This document shows positions 14,982 through 23,914 of a stretch of DNA of 64,000 bases, piece by piece. Source of the stretch: Mesorhizobium amorphae (GTDB taxonomy: Bacteria > Pseudomonadota > Alphaproteobacteria > Rhizobiales > Rhizobiaceae); contig NZ_JHQS01000007.1 of NCBI RefSeq assembly GCF_014843845.1, forward strand, positions 124,001 through 188,000, given 5' to 3'. Made by a program: the position numbers and the translations under genes. The notes under the pieces are model-generated. The model ran no database searches, was not told the origin of the DNA, and saw nothing but the letters and a program-made list of their open reading frames with translations. Numbering within the stretch: the stretch's first letter is position 1; each line of letters starts with the position of its first letter.

Positions 14982-16586
14982 ATGTCATCGCACATTCAGA
15001 TCTGCCTTCTGGGTGAACTGCGTATTGTGTCGGACGGACGCCAGCTCGACCTGCCGCCTTCCAAGAAGACGCGCGCGCTGCTGGCCTATCTGGCGCTGAC
15101 CGGTCGCCCGCACCGGCGCGAGCGATTGTGCGAGATTTTTTGGGAGCTGCCCGACGATCCACGCGGATCGCTGAGATGGGCGCTGAGCAAGATCCGTGCC
15201 CTGGTCGACGTGCCCGGCTCCGCGCAGTTGAGCGCCGATCGTGAACGAGTCTCCTTGGTCCAGGACTCGGCGACGGTGGACTATGTCGAAATCGTCCGCC
15301 GACTGCAGGCTTCCTCGCCGCCCGCCACACTCGATGAACTGCACGAAATGGGGAAGCTTCTGGCGCTGCCTTTGCTCGACGGGCTCGATCTGCCGCAGCT
15401 TGACGCCTACCAGGCCTGGCTCGCGGCCGAGCGCGAGGAGGCGCTGCAACTCCGTCTCGGCGTGCTGGAGCGCATTACGCTTCACCCCGAAACCAGCGAT
15501 CGCGACGCGGTCAAATGGCTGCGCCAGTGGCAAAGCGCGGACCCTACTTCGGAACAGGCCGCCGGCATCCTGGTTCGAACGCTCAAGCGACTCGGCCGCG
15601 GCGACGAAGCCGCCGGGGTGGTGAGCAACTACCAGCGCATGGCCAAGGATACCGGGTTAGCGCCGGTAGACGATCTGTCGGAAGTGGGGCCCCCACCCTC
15701 CGCGGCCGAGACGGCCACAACGGTGCCCAGCCTTCTGAAGCGCCAGTCGATCGGTTTTTGTCAGTCGGCAGATGGAGTGCGTATCGCCTACGCGACAGTG
15801 GGCACGGGACCGCCACTGGTCAAGGCCGCCAACTGGCTCAATCACCTTGAACTCGACTGGCAGAGTCCGATTTGGAGCAAGACTTTTCAGGCGCTGGCCG
15901 AGGGACGCACGTTTGTCCGCTACGATGAACGCGGCAACGGTCTTTCCGACTGGGAAGTGGACGACATCAGCTTCGAGGCGTTCGTGCGCGACCTCGAAAC
16001 CGTTGTCGACGCGCTGCGGCTGGAGCGTTTCCCGCTGCTCGGCATGTCGCAAGGCTGCGCGGTGTCGATCGCCTATGCCGTGCGCCATCCCGAGCGGGTG
16101 TCCGCGCTTGTACTGATAGGCGGCTACGCGGCAGGCTGGCGCATCGGCTGCACGGCAGAAGAGCAGGAGCGACGCCAGGCGGTGATGACCTTGACCAAGC
16201 TCGGTTGGGGCACCAACAATCCCGCATATCGCCACATCTTCTCGCAGACTTTCATGCCGGACGGCACACCCGACGAACTTGCTTGGTTCGACGAATTCCA
16301 ACGGCAGACCACCTCGCCGGACAATGCCGTCCGGTTCCAGGATGCATTCGGCGATATCGACGTGCGCGACCAGTTGGCGCAGCTGCACGTGCCAACCCTG
16401 GTGCTGCACGCCCGACACGATCAACGCATATCGCTCAATCAAGGCCGCGAACTTGCCATCGGCATTCCGAATGCACGCTTCGTCGTGCTGGAGAGCCGAA
16501 GCCACATCATCTTAGGCCACGAACCCGCCTGGCCGGTATTCATGGACGAGGTCCAGCGGTTCCTTGCAGAGACAAATACAGCATAA
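14982..16586 (+). CDS. Fusion of SARP-type regulator (wHTH plus BTAD) and alpha/beta hydrolase
   Basis: A 534-residue two-part protein. Residues 1-90 form an OmpR-like winged helix (ICLLGELRIVSDGRQLDLPPSKKTRALLAYLAL, REILWELPDD-like), and 95-235 a bacterial transcriptional activation domain of helical repeats, as in SARP regulators. From about 250 an alpha/beta hydrolase follows (SADGVRIAYATVGTGPPLV). The catalytic triad is intact: S356 in GMSQG, D480 in ARHDQR and H508 in SRSHIIL. Hydrolase domains of this subtype are found fused to regulators and cyclases in rhizobia; it may sense a ligand or still be an esterase. ATG 14982 is preferred because conserved sequence starts there. No membrane segments. 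Confidence 0.85.
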   Translation: MSSHIQICLLGELRIVSDGRQLDLPPSKKTRALLAYLALTGRPHRRERLCEIFWELPDDPRGSLRWALSKIRALVDVPGSAQLSADRERVSLVQDSATVDYVEIVRRLQASSPPATLDELHEMGKLLALPLLDGLDLPQLDAYQAWLAAEREEALQLRLGVLERITLHPETSDRDAVKWLRQWQSADPTSEQAAGILVRTLKRLGRGDEAAGVVSNYQRMAKDTGLAPVDDLSEVGPPPSAAETATTVPSLLKRQSIGFCQSADGVRIAYATVGTGPPLVKAANWLNHLELDWQSPIWSKTFQALAEGRTFVRYDERGNGLSDWEVDDISFEAFVRDLETVVDALRLERFPLLGMSQGCAVSIAYAVRHPERVSALVLIGGYAAGWRIGCTAEEQERRQAVMTLTKLGWGTNNPAYRHIFSQTFMPDGTPDELAWFDEFQRQTTSPDNAVRFQDAFGDIDVRDQLAQLHVPTLVLHARHDQRISLNQGRELAIGIPNARFVVLESRSHIILGHEPAWPVFMDEVQRFLAETNTA

Positions 16587-16808
16587 GAAGGTCAATTTCA
16601 GAGCAGATTGGGCAGATCCGATTTCCGCGTGCCCTTGCGGCCTCTTGCTGGAAGTACGCTGGCTGTCTGCCGATAACCTCAAGTCTTATTTTAGAAAGTA
16701 TTAATCTGTTAACGAGACTGCCTCGTTTGGGACCAAATTGAGCAGTTTAGAAACCCCTCATTAACCCGCCCCGCTCATCCTCAAATCCATGCACCGGAGA
16801 CGTTGATT

Positions 16809-17396
16809 GTGAAACGCGATGTCGCGCTGATCGCATTTTTGCTGTCGTTTGCCTGCCCGTTTGCTGCGCAGGCAGGGACGACCATGGAAACCAAGGGCAA
16901 GGCGTTCGCACCGCCCGCCTTCTATTCGTTCTGTAGCCGACAACCCAGCTTGTGCAGCACGGCCGGCGGAAAGAAGGTCGTCGCCCTGCAGCCCAAGCTC
17001 AGCTCGGAATTGAAGCAGGTGAACCGATCGGTCAATTCACGCATCACGGAGCTCAGCGATCGTGTCGCTGTCGGCAAGGACGACGACTGGCGCTTGCCGA
17101 CCGTCTCTGGCGATTGCGAGGATATTGCGATCCTGAAGAAGCTTGAACTGATGAGGCGCGGCTGGCCGGCTTCGGCGCTCCTGTTGACCGTGGCAAGCTA
17201 CGCCGGCGATGGGCACACGGTGCTGACGGTGCGCACCAGCGAGGGCGACCTGGTGCTCGACAATCTCACGAACTCCGTCCGTGACTGGTCCAGCACTCCC
17301 TACAGCTACTTCGCCCGACAGGCGCAGGGGAATGGCAAACGCTGGGAGCGGATCGGCGGCGCCAAGCCTATCGAGACGACCGCGACGGGCGGCTGA
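16809..17396 (+). CDS. Transglutaminase-like cysteine peptidase (BTLCP family), periplasmic
   Basis: A 195-residue secreted protein: signal peptide (about 1-23, ending AAQAG), then the bacterial transglutaminase-like cysteine proteinase fold. The catalytic triad is visible as C103 in GDCEDIA, H136 in GDGHTVLTV and D151 in LVLDNL. Family members include LapG-type proteases, which cleave surface adhesins near the N-terminus; this short form, common in rhizobia, has no nearby LapD or adhesin gene here, so its substrate is unknown. GTG at 16809 has GGAGA 8 bases upstream; a TTG at 16803 is less likely. A 222-base upstream region carries its promoter. Confidence 0.85.
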   Translation: MKRDVALIAFLLSFACPFAAQAGTTMETKGKAFAPPAFYSFCSRQPSLCSTAGGKKVVALQPKLSSELKQVNRSVNSRITELSDRVAVGKDDDWRLPTVSGDCEDIAILKKLELMRRGWPASALLLTVASYAGDGHTVLTVRTSEGDLVLDNLTNSVRDWSSTPYSYFARQAQGNGKRWERIGGAKPIETTATGG

Positions 17397-17438
17397 GGCT
17401 TCTCAGCTCGAAGTTCAGCCCCACGCAGAATTCCGCAG

Positions 17439-17822
17439 CTACTCGTGTTCCCGCTTCTGGGCGATCAGGTCGAGACGCTCGCGGTCGGAGCGTTCGCGCT
17501 CGTCGCGGCGGCGCACGTCCTTGTAGGCACGCTCGACCATGTTGGTGCGCGCGGTCGCCGTGGCGATCAGCGCGGCCTCCTGCCTGGCGCTTTCCTGGTT
17601 CGCCTCCTGGCGAACCAGCGCATTGGCGATGCGGCGATGGTAGAGGTCGGGAAACAGGCCGGCGAGCGACCGGTCGGCGTCGAAACGCTCGACCAGTTCC
17701 CTGGCTTCGGCTTCGGCGGCCGCGGCGGTTGTCAGGAATGTCGCGTGACGGGTTTCGTGCAGCGCCTTCAGCTGCTCCTGCACCTTGACCAGTTTCCTGA
17801 GGCGGTCCTTGCGCGTGGTCAT
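17439..17822 (-). CDS. fliJ: FliJ-like flagellar export protein
   Basis: A 127-residue, charged, almost fully helical protein predicted to form an antiparallel coiled coil, e.g. LRKLVKVQEQLKALHETRHATFLTTAAAAEAEA at the N-terminus and an Arg/Glu-rich C-terminus. Size and coiled-coil form fit FliJ, the soluble part of the flagellar export gate that links the ATPase FliI to FlhA. The position directly after flhA and fliR, 4 bases from the fliR stop, supports this. FliJ sequences are poorly conserved, so the call is based on form and context. It is the last gene before the first non-flagellar block. Confidence 0.6.
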   Translation of the reverse strand: MTTRKDRLRKLVKVQEQLKALHETRHATFLTTAAAAEAEARELVERFDADRSLAGLFPDLYHRRIANALVRQEANQESARQEAALIATATARTNMVERAYKDVRRRDERERSDRERLDLIAQKREHE

Positions 17823-17826
17823 CTGC

Positions 17827-18579
17827 CTACCGCGCGAGCGTCAGGTCGACAAAACCGTCGACGAACAGCGACAGCATGGTGCCGATGGCGAAATAGAAGA
17901 TGATCAGCCCGCCGGCGATGACGAAGGGCAGCGAGATGAAATAGACCGGGATCTGCGGCGTCAGCTTGTTGACGAAGCCGATCGTCAGATTGACGAGGAT
18001 GGCATAGGCGACGAAGGGGCTGCCGAGGCGGATGACCAGGAAGAAGGCGTCCGACACGGTGTCGGTGAGATCGACCAGGGCCGCCTGCGGGTTGAAGAAG
18101 ACATTGACCGGCGCGACGGTGTAGGAGGCGACCAGCGCCCGCACGATCTCATGGTCGAAATCGAAGACGAACAGCAAAAGCAGCGCCGAAAACGAGATGA
18201 TGGCGGCAAGGGCCGCCTGTGGCTCCGCCTCCTCGATGGCCGGCCCGCCGGTGCCGCCATAGCCGATCAGCATGGCGATGGCCGAGCCCATGAAGCGCAG
18301 CGCCTCCATGTAGAGCCTCGTCATGGCGCCGATCAGTCCGCCGACCAGCAATTCCGAGACGATCATCGGCGCCAGGATCTGCGGACGCGGATCGACGAAC
18401 GGATAGATTCGGTCCCAGAGGAAGGCGAGCAGGCCGCCGGTGGCGGCCACCGCCACGAACAGCCGGACCTGGATCGGTACGCGGGCGCTGGACAGGCCGG
18501 GCATCAGCATGAAGCAGGCGCCGATGCGGCAGAAGGCGAGGAAGGCGGCGATCACAACGCCTTGCGAGAGCGCGCTCAC
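17827..18579 (-). CDS. fliR: Flagellar export gate protein FliR
   Basis: A 250-residue integral membrane protein of the FliR/SctT family, part of the FliPQR export gate in the basal body membrane. Recognisable segments are [26 protein letters not shown] near the N-terminus, [28 protein letters not shown] in the middle and the C-terminal [16 protein letters not shown]. Translation starts with GTG at 18579, overlapping the flhA stop (GTGA), so fliR is translationally coupled to flhA. Length is normal. Confidence 0.93.
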   Translation of the reverse strand: MSALSQGVVIAAFLAFCRIGACFMLMPGLSSARVPIQVRLFVAVAATGGLLAFLWDRIYPFVDPRPQILAPMIVSELLVGGLIGAMTRLYMEALRFMGSAIAMLIGYGGTGGPAIEEAEPQAALAAIISFSALLLLFVFDFDHEIVRALVASYTVAPVNVFFNPQAALVDLTDTVSDAFFLVIRLGSPFVAYAILVNLTIGFVNKLTPQIPVYFISLPFVIAGGLIIFYFAIGTMLSLFVDGFVDLTLAR

Positions 18580-20663
18580 GATATGGTCCCGAGCACCTTG
18601 ATCTCGACGCCCTTGGCGATTTCGACGTGGCTCAGCACCGGCAGCGTGGTGAACAGGCGCTCGATGATCATGCGCACATAGGGACGCGCATCCGGCGCGG
18701 TGACGAGGACGAAGCGCTCGCCTGCCTCGAGATGCTTGCGGATCGCCTTGGTAGCGTCCTGGCCGAATTCCTCGAGCTGGCGCGGGTCGATGTCGAATTC
18801 GCGCACCTCGCCCTTGGCGTCGCGCTTGAGGCTCTGGTGGAAGGCGAGGTCCCAGCGGTTGCCGAGGCGCAGCACCTTGAGCACGCCGCCTTCGGAGAGG
18901 TCGCCGCAGATCTGCTGCGCCATGCGGATGCGGACATGCTCGACGATCTGCTCGGTGCGGCGCACATGCGGGGCGATCTCGGCGATCGCCTCGATGATCA
19001 GGTGCAGATTGCGGATCGACACGCGTTCGGCCAGCAAGAGCTTCAGCACCGCCTGCAGACCCGGATAGGAAATATGCGTGGTGCAGATCTCGTCGGCGAG
19101 CTTGCGGTATTCAGGGTCCTGGCGTTCGAGCAGCGCCTTCATGTCCTTGTAGGACAGAAGCTGCGGCAGGTTGTTGCGGATGACCTCGGAGAGGTGGGTG
19201 AGCAGCACCGACATGTTGTCGGCGAAGGTGTAGTTCTCGCGCTTCAAGTCCTCGGCGAAGGTTTCGAGCACCGAGAACGCGCGCATGCCGAAGGCCGGCT
19301 CGCGGATCTCCTCGCCGGGAAGTTCCGGCACGTCGCGGGTGCCGAGCAGCACCATGATTTCGCCAACGCGCATCTGGTATTCGGCGACCACGGTGCCGTG
19401 GACCTTGATCTGGTAGCTCTTCGGCGGAATGGCGAAGTCATCGGCGACACGCACTTCCGGCACCACGAAGCCGTATTGCGTGGCAAACTTCTTGCGCATC
19501 TTGCCCATGCGGAAGACCAGTTCCTGATGCGACACCAGCAGCCTTGTCGAAAGCTGCTTGCCGATCAGCAACTCGATCTCGGCGGTGGCCAGCGATGCCT
19601 TGACCGAGTTCTTCTCTTCCTCGGCCTTGTTCGCCTTTTCCTGGTTCTTCACCGCTTCGGCGGCGGCGACGGCGCGATTGTGGCGCAGCGGGATGATGTA
19701 GCCGAGACCGGCCATGCCGCCGGCAAGAGCAAAGAACGGGAACAGCGGCAGGCCGGGCATCAGACCCAGAATGACGAGCAGCGACGCCGCGACATAAAGC
19801 GCGCGCGGATGGGCGCCGAGCTGGCCGAACACCGCTTGGTTGGTCGAGCCGCGCGTGCCGCCCTTGGAGACCAGAAGGCCGGCGGCGAGCGAGACGATGA
19901 GTGCCGGGATCTGGGTGACGAGGCCGTCGCCGACCGACAGCTTGATGAACACGTCGGCGGCCTGGCCCATGCCCATGTCGTGGCGGATGTAGCCGATGGC
20001 GATGCCGCCGACGATGTTGATGGCGGTGATGATGAGGCCGGCGATGGCATCGCCGCGGACGAATTTCGAGGCGCCATCCATCGAACCGAAGAAGGAGGAT
20101 TCCTCCTCCAGTTCGCGGCGGCGCAGCTGCGCCGTCTTTTCGTCGATCATGCCGGCGGAAAGGTCGGCATCGATCGACATCTGCTTGCCGGGAATGGCGT
20201 CGAGGGTGAAGCGCGCGCCGACTTCGGCGATACGGGTGGCGCCCTTGGTGATGACGATGAAGTTCACCACGATCAGGATCAGGAAGACGATGAGGCCGAT
20301 GACGAAGTCGCTGGCCATCACCAGCCTGGAGAAACCGGCAATGACATAGCCGGCGGCATGCGTGCCTTCATTGCCATGCGACAGGATCATGCGCGTCGTG
20401 GCGATGTTGAGCGACAGCCTGAGCATGGTGGCGATCAAGAGCACGGTCGGGAAGGACGAGAAATCGAGCGGGCGCTGGATCCACAGCGCCACCATCAGGA
20501 TCAGCACCGACAGCGCGATCGAGAAGGCAAGGCCGATATCGATAAGGAAGGCCGGGATCGGCAGGAACAGCACGGCCAGAATGATGACGATGCCGATGGC
20601 GAAGAAGACGTCGCGGCCGTTCTTGGCAACGGTGCCGGCTGCAATGCTTTCGCTGATCGCCAT
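18576..20663 (-). CDS. flhA: Flagellar export apparatus protein FlhA
   Basis: A 695-residue protein: the N-terminal half has eight membrane helices with the FHIPEP signature region ([35 protein letters not shown], about 150-185), and the C-terminal cytoplasmic half (about 350-695) forms the ring that receives export substrates and chaperones. ATG at 20663 has GAGGA upstream; an in-frame ATG 12 bases earlier is possible. It is the first gene of flhA-fliR-fliJ. In related rhizobia flhA follows fliQ directly; here an 11-kb block separates them, so flhA needs its own promoter between 20664 and 20770. Confidence 0.97.
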   Translation of the reverse strand: MAISESIAAGTVAKNGRDVFFAIGIVIILAVLFLPIPAFLIDIGLAFSIALSVLILMVALWIQRPLDFSSFPTVLLIATMLRLSLNIATTRMILSHGNEGTHAAGYVIAGFSRLVMASDFVIGLIVFLILIVVNFIVITKGATRIAEVGARFTLDAIPGKQMSIDADLSAGMIDEKTAQLRRRELEEESSFFGSMDGASKFVRGDAIAGLIITAINIVGGIAIGYIRHDMGMGQAADVFIKLSVGDGLVTQIPALIVSLAAGLLVSKGGTRGSTNQAVFGQLGAHPRALYVAASLLVILGLMPGLPLFPFFALAGGMAGLGYIIPLRHNRAVAAAEAVKNQEKANKAEEEKNSVKASLATAEIELLIGKQLSTRLLVSHQELVFRMGKMRKKFATQYGFVVPEVRVADDFAIPPKSYQIKVHGTVVAEYQMRVGEIMVLLGTRDVPELPGEEIREPAFGMRAFSVLETFAEDLKRENYTFADNMSVLLTHLSEVIRNNLPQLLSYKDMKALLERQDPEYRKLADEICTTHISYPGLQAVLKLLLAERVSIRNLHLIIEAIAEIAPHVRRTEQIVEHVRIRMAQQICGDLSEGGVLKVLRLGNRWDLAFHQSLKRDAKGEVREFDIDPRQLEEFGQDATKAIRKHLEAGERFVLVTAPDARPYVRMIIERLFTTLPVLSHVEIAKGVEIKVLGTIS

Positions 20664-20770
20664 AATCGTCCTCAAATCATAAGCCTGCCGCGCGCGACAG
20701 CCTTGTAAGCCTAGCTGGCCAAGCTTGCGCGAGGGTGGGAGAATGCGCCCTGAGAGAAGAAGGGAATCGC

Positions 20771-21070
20771 ATGCTCCTGATCATCGGCACGGTCCGTTTG
20801 CCGCCGGACAAGCTCGCTGAGGCAAGACCGGCCATGCAGCGGATGATCTCCGCCAGCCGCGCCGAGCCCGGCTGCATCGAATATTCCTATGCGCAGGATG
20901 TCCTCGACGCAGGGCTTATCCACGTCTCCGAAGTCTGGCGCGACCGCGCCGCGCTCGACGCGCATTTCAGCTCGGCGCATATCGCGGACTGGCGTGCAAG
21001 CTGGGCGACGCTCGGCATCGGTGATCGCAATCTGATGCTCTACGAAGCGGGCAATGCCAAGCCGACCTGA
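20771..21070 (+). CDS. Antibiotic biosynthesis monooxygenase (ABM) domain protein
   Basis: A 99-residue single-domain protein of the dimeric alpha/beta-barrel ABM family: [40 protein letters not shown], then [23 protein letters not shown]. The pattern of E-P-G-C and the F...H pair is typical of putative quinol monooxygenases (YgiN-like). The real activity of most members is unknown. An AAGGGA box lies 6 bases upstream of the ATG. It is divergent from flhA, 107 bases away, and begins the second non-flagellar block. Confidence 0.85.
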   Translation: MLLIIGTVRLPPDKLAEARPAMQRMISASRAEPGCIEYSYAQDVLDAGLIHVSEVWRDRAALDAHFSSAHIADWRASWATLGIGDRNLMLYEAGNAKPT

Positions 21071-21251
21071 TCGATCGAAGACAGTCTCGGTGATGCCGGC
21101 CCCGCGCGGCTGAGCTTTGCTGGGGTGGGAAAAGGATGCCGCGCCGGTGCCAAAATGGCGCCACTAGCAGTCGGCATTGCGATTGCCACGCAGTGTTGCC
21201 GGGCGTATCAGGCGGCAGCTTCCACCTCTTGCTCTATGGCGAGCCGTTCCG

Positions 21252-23033
21252 GTGCTTTCCAGAAACGAACCTCAAGTCTATGCCCGCCGGCTTCGCGCGG
21301 TGCTGATCAGATCGATCCCGCTGCTCGAGGCGCGCGGCATCGTGATCGTCGTCCTGGCCGGTGTCGTGGGCGTGATGGCGGGCGTGCTGGTCACGGCGAT
21401 GAGCCAGGTGGTGCAGGGCATGCATGGGCTGCTGTTCGGGGTCCAGCCGGGCGGCCGGCTGTCGGCGATGTTTTCCTTGTCCGACCCGATTCAGGCGGCG
21501 ATCCCGGCGATCGGCGGCATCCTGCTCGGTCTGTCGGTGGTCTGGCTGCGGAAGCGAAAGTTCCGCACCCCGGTCGATCCGATCGAGGCCAACGCGCTTT
21601 ACGGTGGACGCATGTCGCTCACCGACACTTTCATCATCGCCGGGCAGACGATCATCTCGAGCGGCTTCGGGGCTTCGGTCGGACTGGAGGCCGGCTACAC
21701 GCAGGTCGGCTCCGGGCTGGCGTCGCGGCTGGCGCGCGCCTTGAGGCTGCGTCGCAATGACGTGCGTATCCTGGTCGGCTGCGGCGCGGCAGGCGCGATC
21801 GCCGCCGCCTTCGATGCACCGCTGACGGGGGCTTTCTATGGGTTCGAGCTGGTCATCGGCATCTATTCGGTCGCCAATGTCGCGCCGGTGATGACCGCCG
21901 CGATCTGCGCTTCGCTGACCGCCGAGGTCTTTGGCGGCGTGCCCTTTCCGCTGGAGCTCGCCGGCCTGCCGGCACTCACCGCCAGCCAATACCTGCCGTT
22001 TCTGCTACTCGGGCTTCTGGGCGGCGCCGCTTCCATCGCCATCATGCATCTGGTCAGCCTGATCGAGCGCGGCTTTGCCAGGCTTTCGATCGACGCCTCG
22101 CTGCGACCCTTCATCGGCGGCATTCTCGTCGGACTGCTGGGGCTGGTCACGCCGCAGGTTCTATCGAGCGGCCATGGCGCCCTGCATCGCGAGTTCGCGA
22201 TGAATTACGGCATCGCCGTCGTCGCCAGCGTCTTCGTGCTGAAGCTGGCGGCGTCGGCGATCTCGCTGGGCTCGGGCTTTCGCGGCGGCCTGTTCTTCGC
22301 CTCGTTGTTCCTCGGTGCGCTGCTCGGCAAGATCTTTGCCGGGGTGATGGCCTTCGTCTCGCCGGCAACCGGCATCGATCCGGCGGTTGCCGCCGTCGTC
22401 GGCATGACCTCGCTTGCCGTCGGTGTCGTCGGTGGGCCGCTGACCATGACGTTCCTGGCGCTGGAATCGACGCGCGACCTGACGCTGACCGGCGTCGTGC
22501 TGGCGGCCTCGATCATGGCGGCGATCCTGGTGCGCGAGACTTTCGGCTACTCGTTCTCGACGTGGCGTTTCCATCTGCGCGGCGAGACGATCCGCAGCGC
22601 GCACGACGTCGGCTGGATGCGCAGCCTCACCGTCGGCTCGATGATGCGCAAGGACGTCCGCACCATCGACGCTTCGACGACGCTTGGTGCCTTCCGCAAG
22701 GAAATCCCGCTCGGCTCAGCGCAACGCGTCATCGCGGTGGACGAGGGCCGGCACTATGTCGGCGTGCTGATCGTGGCCGAACTGCACAGCGAACTGTCCA
22801 ACGGCGAGACGCCGGTGCGGACGCTTGCCCAGTTCAAGGATGCGGTTCTGGTGCCGACCATGAACGTCCAGTCGGCGGCCGAAACCTTCCAGCGCGCCGG
22901 CGCCGAGGAACTGGCCGTGGTCGAGGATTTCGCCGACCGCGTCGTGCTTGGGCTTTTGACCGAAAGCCATCTGATGCGGCGCTATGCCGAAGAACTCGAC
23001 AAGGCGCGGCGGGATCTGTCCGGCGAGGGCTAG
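21252..23033 (+). CDS. ClC-type chloride channel/transporter with C-terminal CBS domains
   Basis: About 593 residues. Membrane helices span roughly 20-440, followed by a cytoplasmic CBS pair (about 455-590, MMRKDVRTIDASTTLGAFRKE...). ClC landmarks are present in variant form: GASVGLEAGYTQVGSG replaces the usual GREGP loop, keeping the gating glutamate, and GSGFRGGLFFASLFLGALLG matches the GxxGGxFxPxLxxGA motif but with Ala-Ser in place of Ala-Pro. It conducts or exchanges Cl- or another anion; with the altered motifs, selectivity is open. The start is uncertain: GTG at 21252 is given, and TTG at 21177 would add 25 residues. It is alone on its strand segment. Confidence 0.88.
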   Translation: MLSRNEPQVYARRLRAVLIRSIPLLEARGIVIVVLAGVVGVMAGVLVTAMSQVVQGMHGLLFGVQPGGRLSAMFSLSDPIQAAIPAIGGILLGLSVVWLRKRKFRTPVDPIEANALYGGRMSLTDTFIIAGQTIISSGFGASVGLEAGYTQVGSGLASRLARALRLRRNDVRILVGCGAAGAIAAAFDAPLTGAFYGFELVIGIYSVANVAPVMTAAICASLTAEVFGGVPFPLELAGLPALTASQYLPFLLLGLLGGAASIAIMHLVSLIERGFARLSIDASLRPFIGGILVGLLGLVTPQVLSSGHGALHREFAMNYGIAVVASVFVLKLAASAISLGSGFRGGLFFASLFLGALLGKIFAGVMAFVSPATGIDPAVAAVVGMTSLAVGVVGGPLTMTFLALESTRDLTLTGVVLAASIMAAILVRETFGYSFSTWRFHLRGETIRSAHDVGWMRSLTVGSMMRKDVRTIDASTTLGAFRKEIPLGSAQRVIAVDEGRHYVGVLIVAELHSELSNGETPVRTLAQFKDAVLVPTMNVQSAAETFQRAGAEELAVVEDFADRVVLGLLTESHLMRRYAEELDKARRDLSGEG

Positions 23034-23158
23034 CCAGACGCGTCAGTGCCGACTGGCCGACCAGCCCTCTTTTCCGCCTGACATGCTTCAGCTTGTAAGC
23101 TTGGCGATCCCCATCGGCGCGAGCCGGACTCGGCCGCGCGCGCTCGCCACTTGCCAAA

Positions 23159-23177
23159 TGTACAGTGGTACTGTACA
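23159..23177. promoter_or_regulatory. Perfect inverted repeat, candidate operator of the XRE-cupin regulator
   Basis: TGTACAGT (23159-23166), GGT, ACTGTACA (23170-23177): an 8-bp perfect inverted repeat with 3-bp spacer, ending 29 bases before the start codon of the XRE-cupin regulator gene. The centre-to-centre half-site spacing of 11 bp is about one DNA turn, as expected for a dimeric helix-turn-helix protein. Autoregulation of the regulator and the transport operon that follows is a plausible reading. Confidence 0.6.
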
Positions 23178-23206
23178 AGCTGTTAAGTGAGGTTTGGGAG
23201 GACGGC

Positions 23207-23875
23207 ATGGGCAAGACGTCTGATCGAGACCAGGCTCTGGCAAAGAATGGCGGCGCCGCATCGGGTGCGACGCTTGCTCATCAAGTGTTGGGCATGCGGC
23301 TCAAAAGCCTCCGTCTCGGCCGCAGGCTCTCATTGCGCGAGCTCGCAGAGATGACCGGGACGAGCGCCAGTTTCATCAGCCAGCTCGAACGCGGCCTGAC
23401 CGGCGCCAGCACGGCCTCGCTCAACCAGATGGCCTCGGCACTCGGGGTCAGCGTGGCGATGCTGTTCGAAGAAAACGCGAACGCGAACCACGGGGTTCTG
23501 CGACGCAGCGAGCGGCCCAGCCTGCCGCCTGGCGACGGCTGCCGCAAGATGCTGCTCTCGCGTCCCCCGTTGAGCGACATGGAAGTCTATGTCGGGGAGT
23601 TCGACATAGGCGGCTCGACCGGTTCGGCTCTCTACACGCATGGCGACGCGCACGAGATGCTCGTCGTGCTGCGCGGCATTGTCGAGGTCTCTCTCGGCGA
23701 CGCGCGCCATGTCCTGGAGGAAGGCGACAGCATCGAATACGCGACGTCGACCCCGCATCGCAGCGAGAACATCGGCAGCGGCCGCGCCGAAGTGATGTGG
23801 ATCATTGCGCCGCCGACTTCGGCGCGCGCCGAACTCGACCAATACACGGCCTGGAAACCGCTCGCGGCCAGGTAG
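23207..23875 (+). CDS. XRE-family transcriptional regulator with C-terminal cupin domain (PuuR-like architecture)
   Basis: A 222-residue regulator. An HTH_XRE domain lies at about 20-85 (MRLKSLRLGRRLSLRELAEMTGTSASFISQLERGLTGAS), and a cupin sensor domain at about 125-200 (TGSALYTHGDAHEMLVVLRGIVEV...EEGDSIEYATSTPHRSENIG). This architecture is that of PuuR, the repressor of putrescine use, and of related amine and amino-acid regulators. ATG 23207 has GGAGGA 5-10 bases upstream. It precedes an ABC importer and FAD oxidoreductase on the same strand and probably controls them; the palindrome just upstream is the likely binding site. Putrescine or a related amine is the suspected ligand. Confidence 0.88.
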   Translation: MGKTSDRDQALAKNGGAASGATLAHQVLGMRLKSLRLGRRLSLRELAEMTGTSASFISQLERGLTGASTASLNQMASALGVSVAMLFEENANANHGVLRRSERPSLPPGDGCRKMLLSRPPLSDMEVYVGEFDIGGSTGSALYTHGDAHEMLVVLRGIVEVSLGDARHVLEEGDSIEYATSTPHRSENIGSGRAEVMWIIAPPTSARAELDQYTAWKPLAAR

Positions 23876-23914
23876 GTCCGATCAAACGCGGGCATCAATG
23901 GGAGAATGACAGTC

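Noticed and set aside
18627..20708. 693-codon plus-strand open frame opposite flhA
   Set aside because: FlhA on the minus strand is unmistakable; the antisense frame is a His/Asp/Gly-rich shadow.
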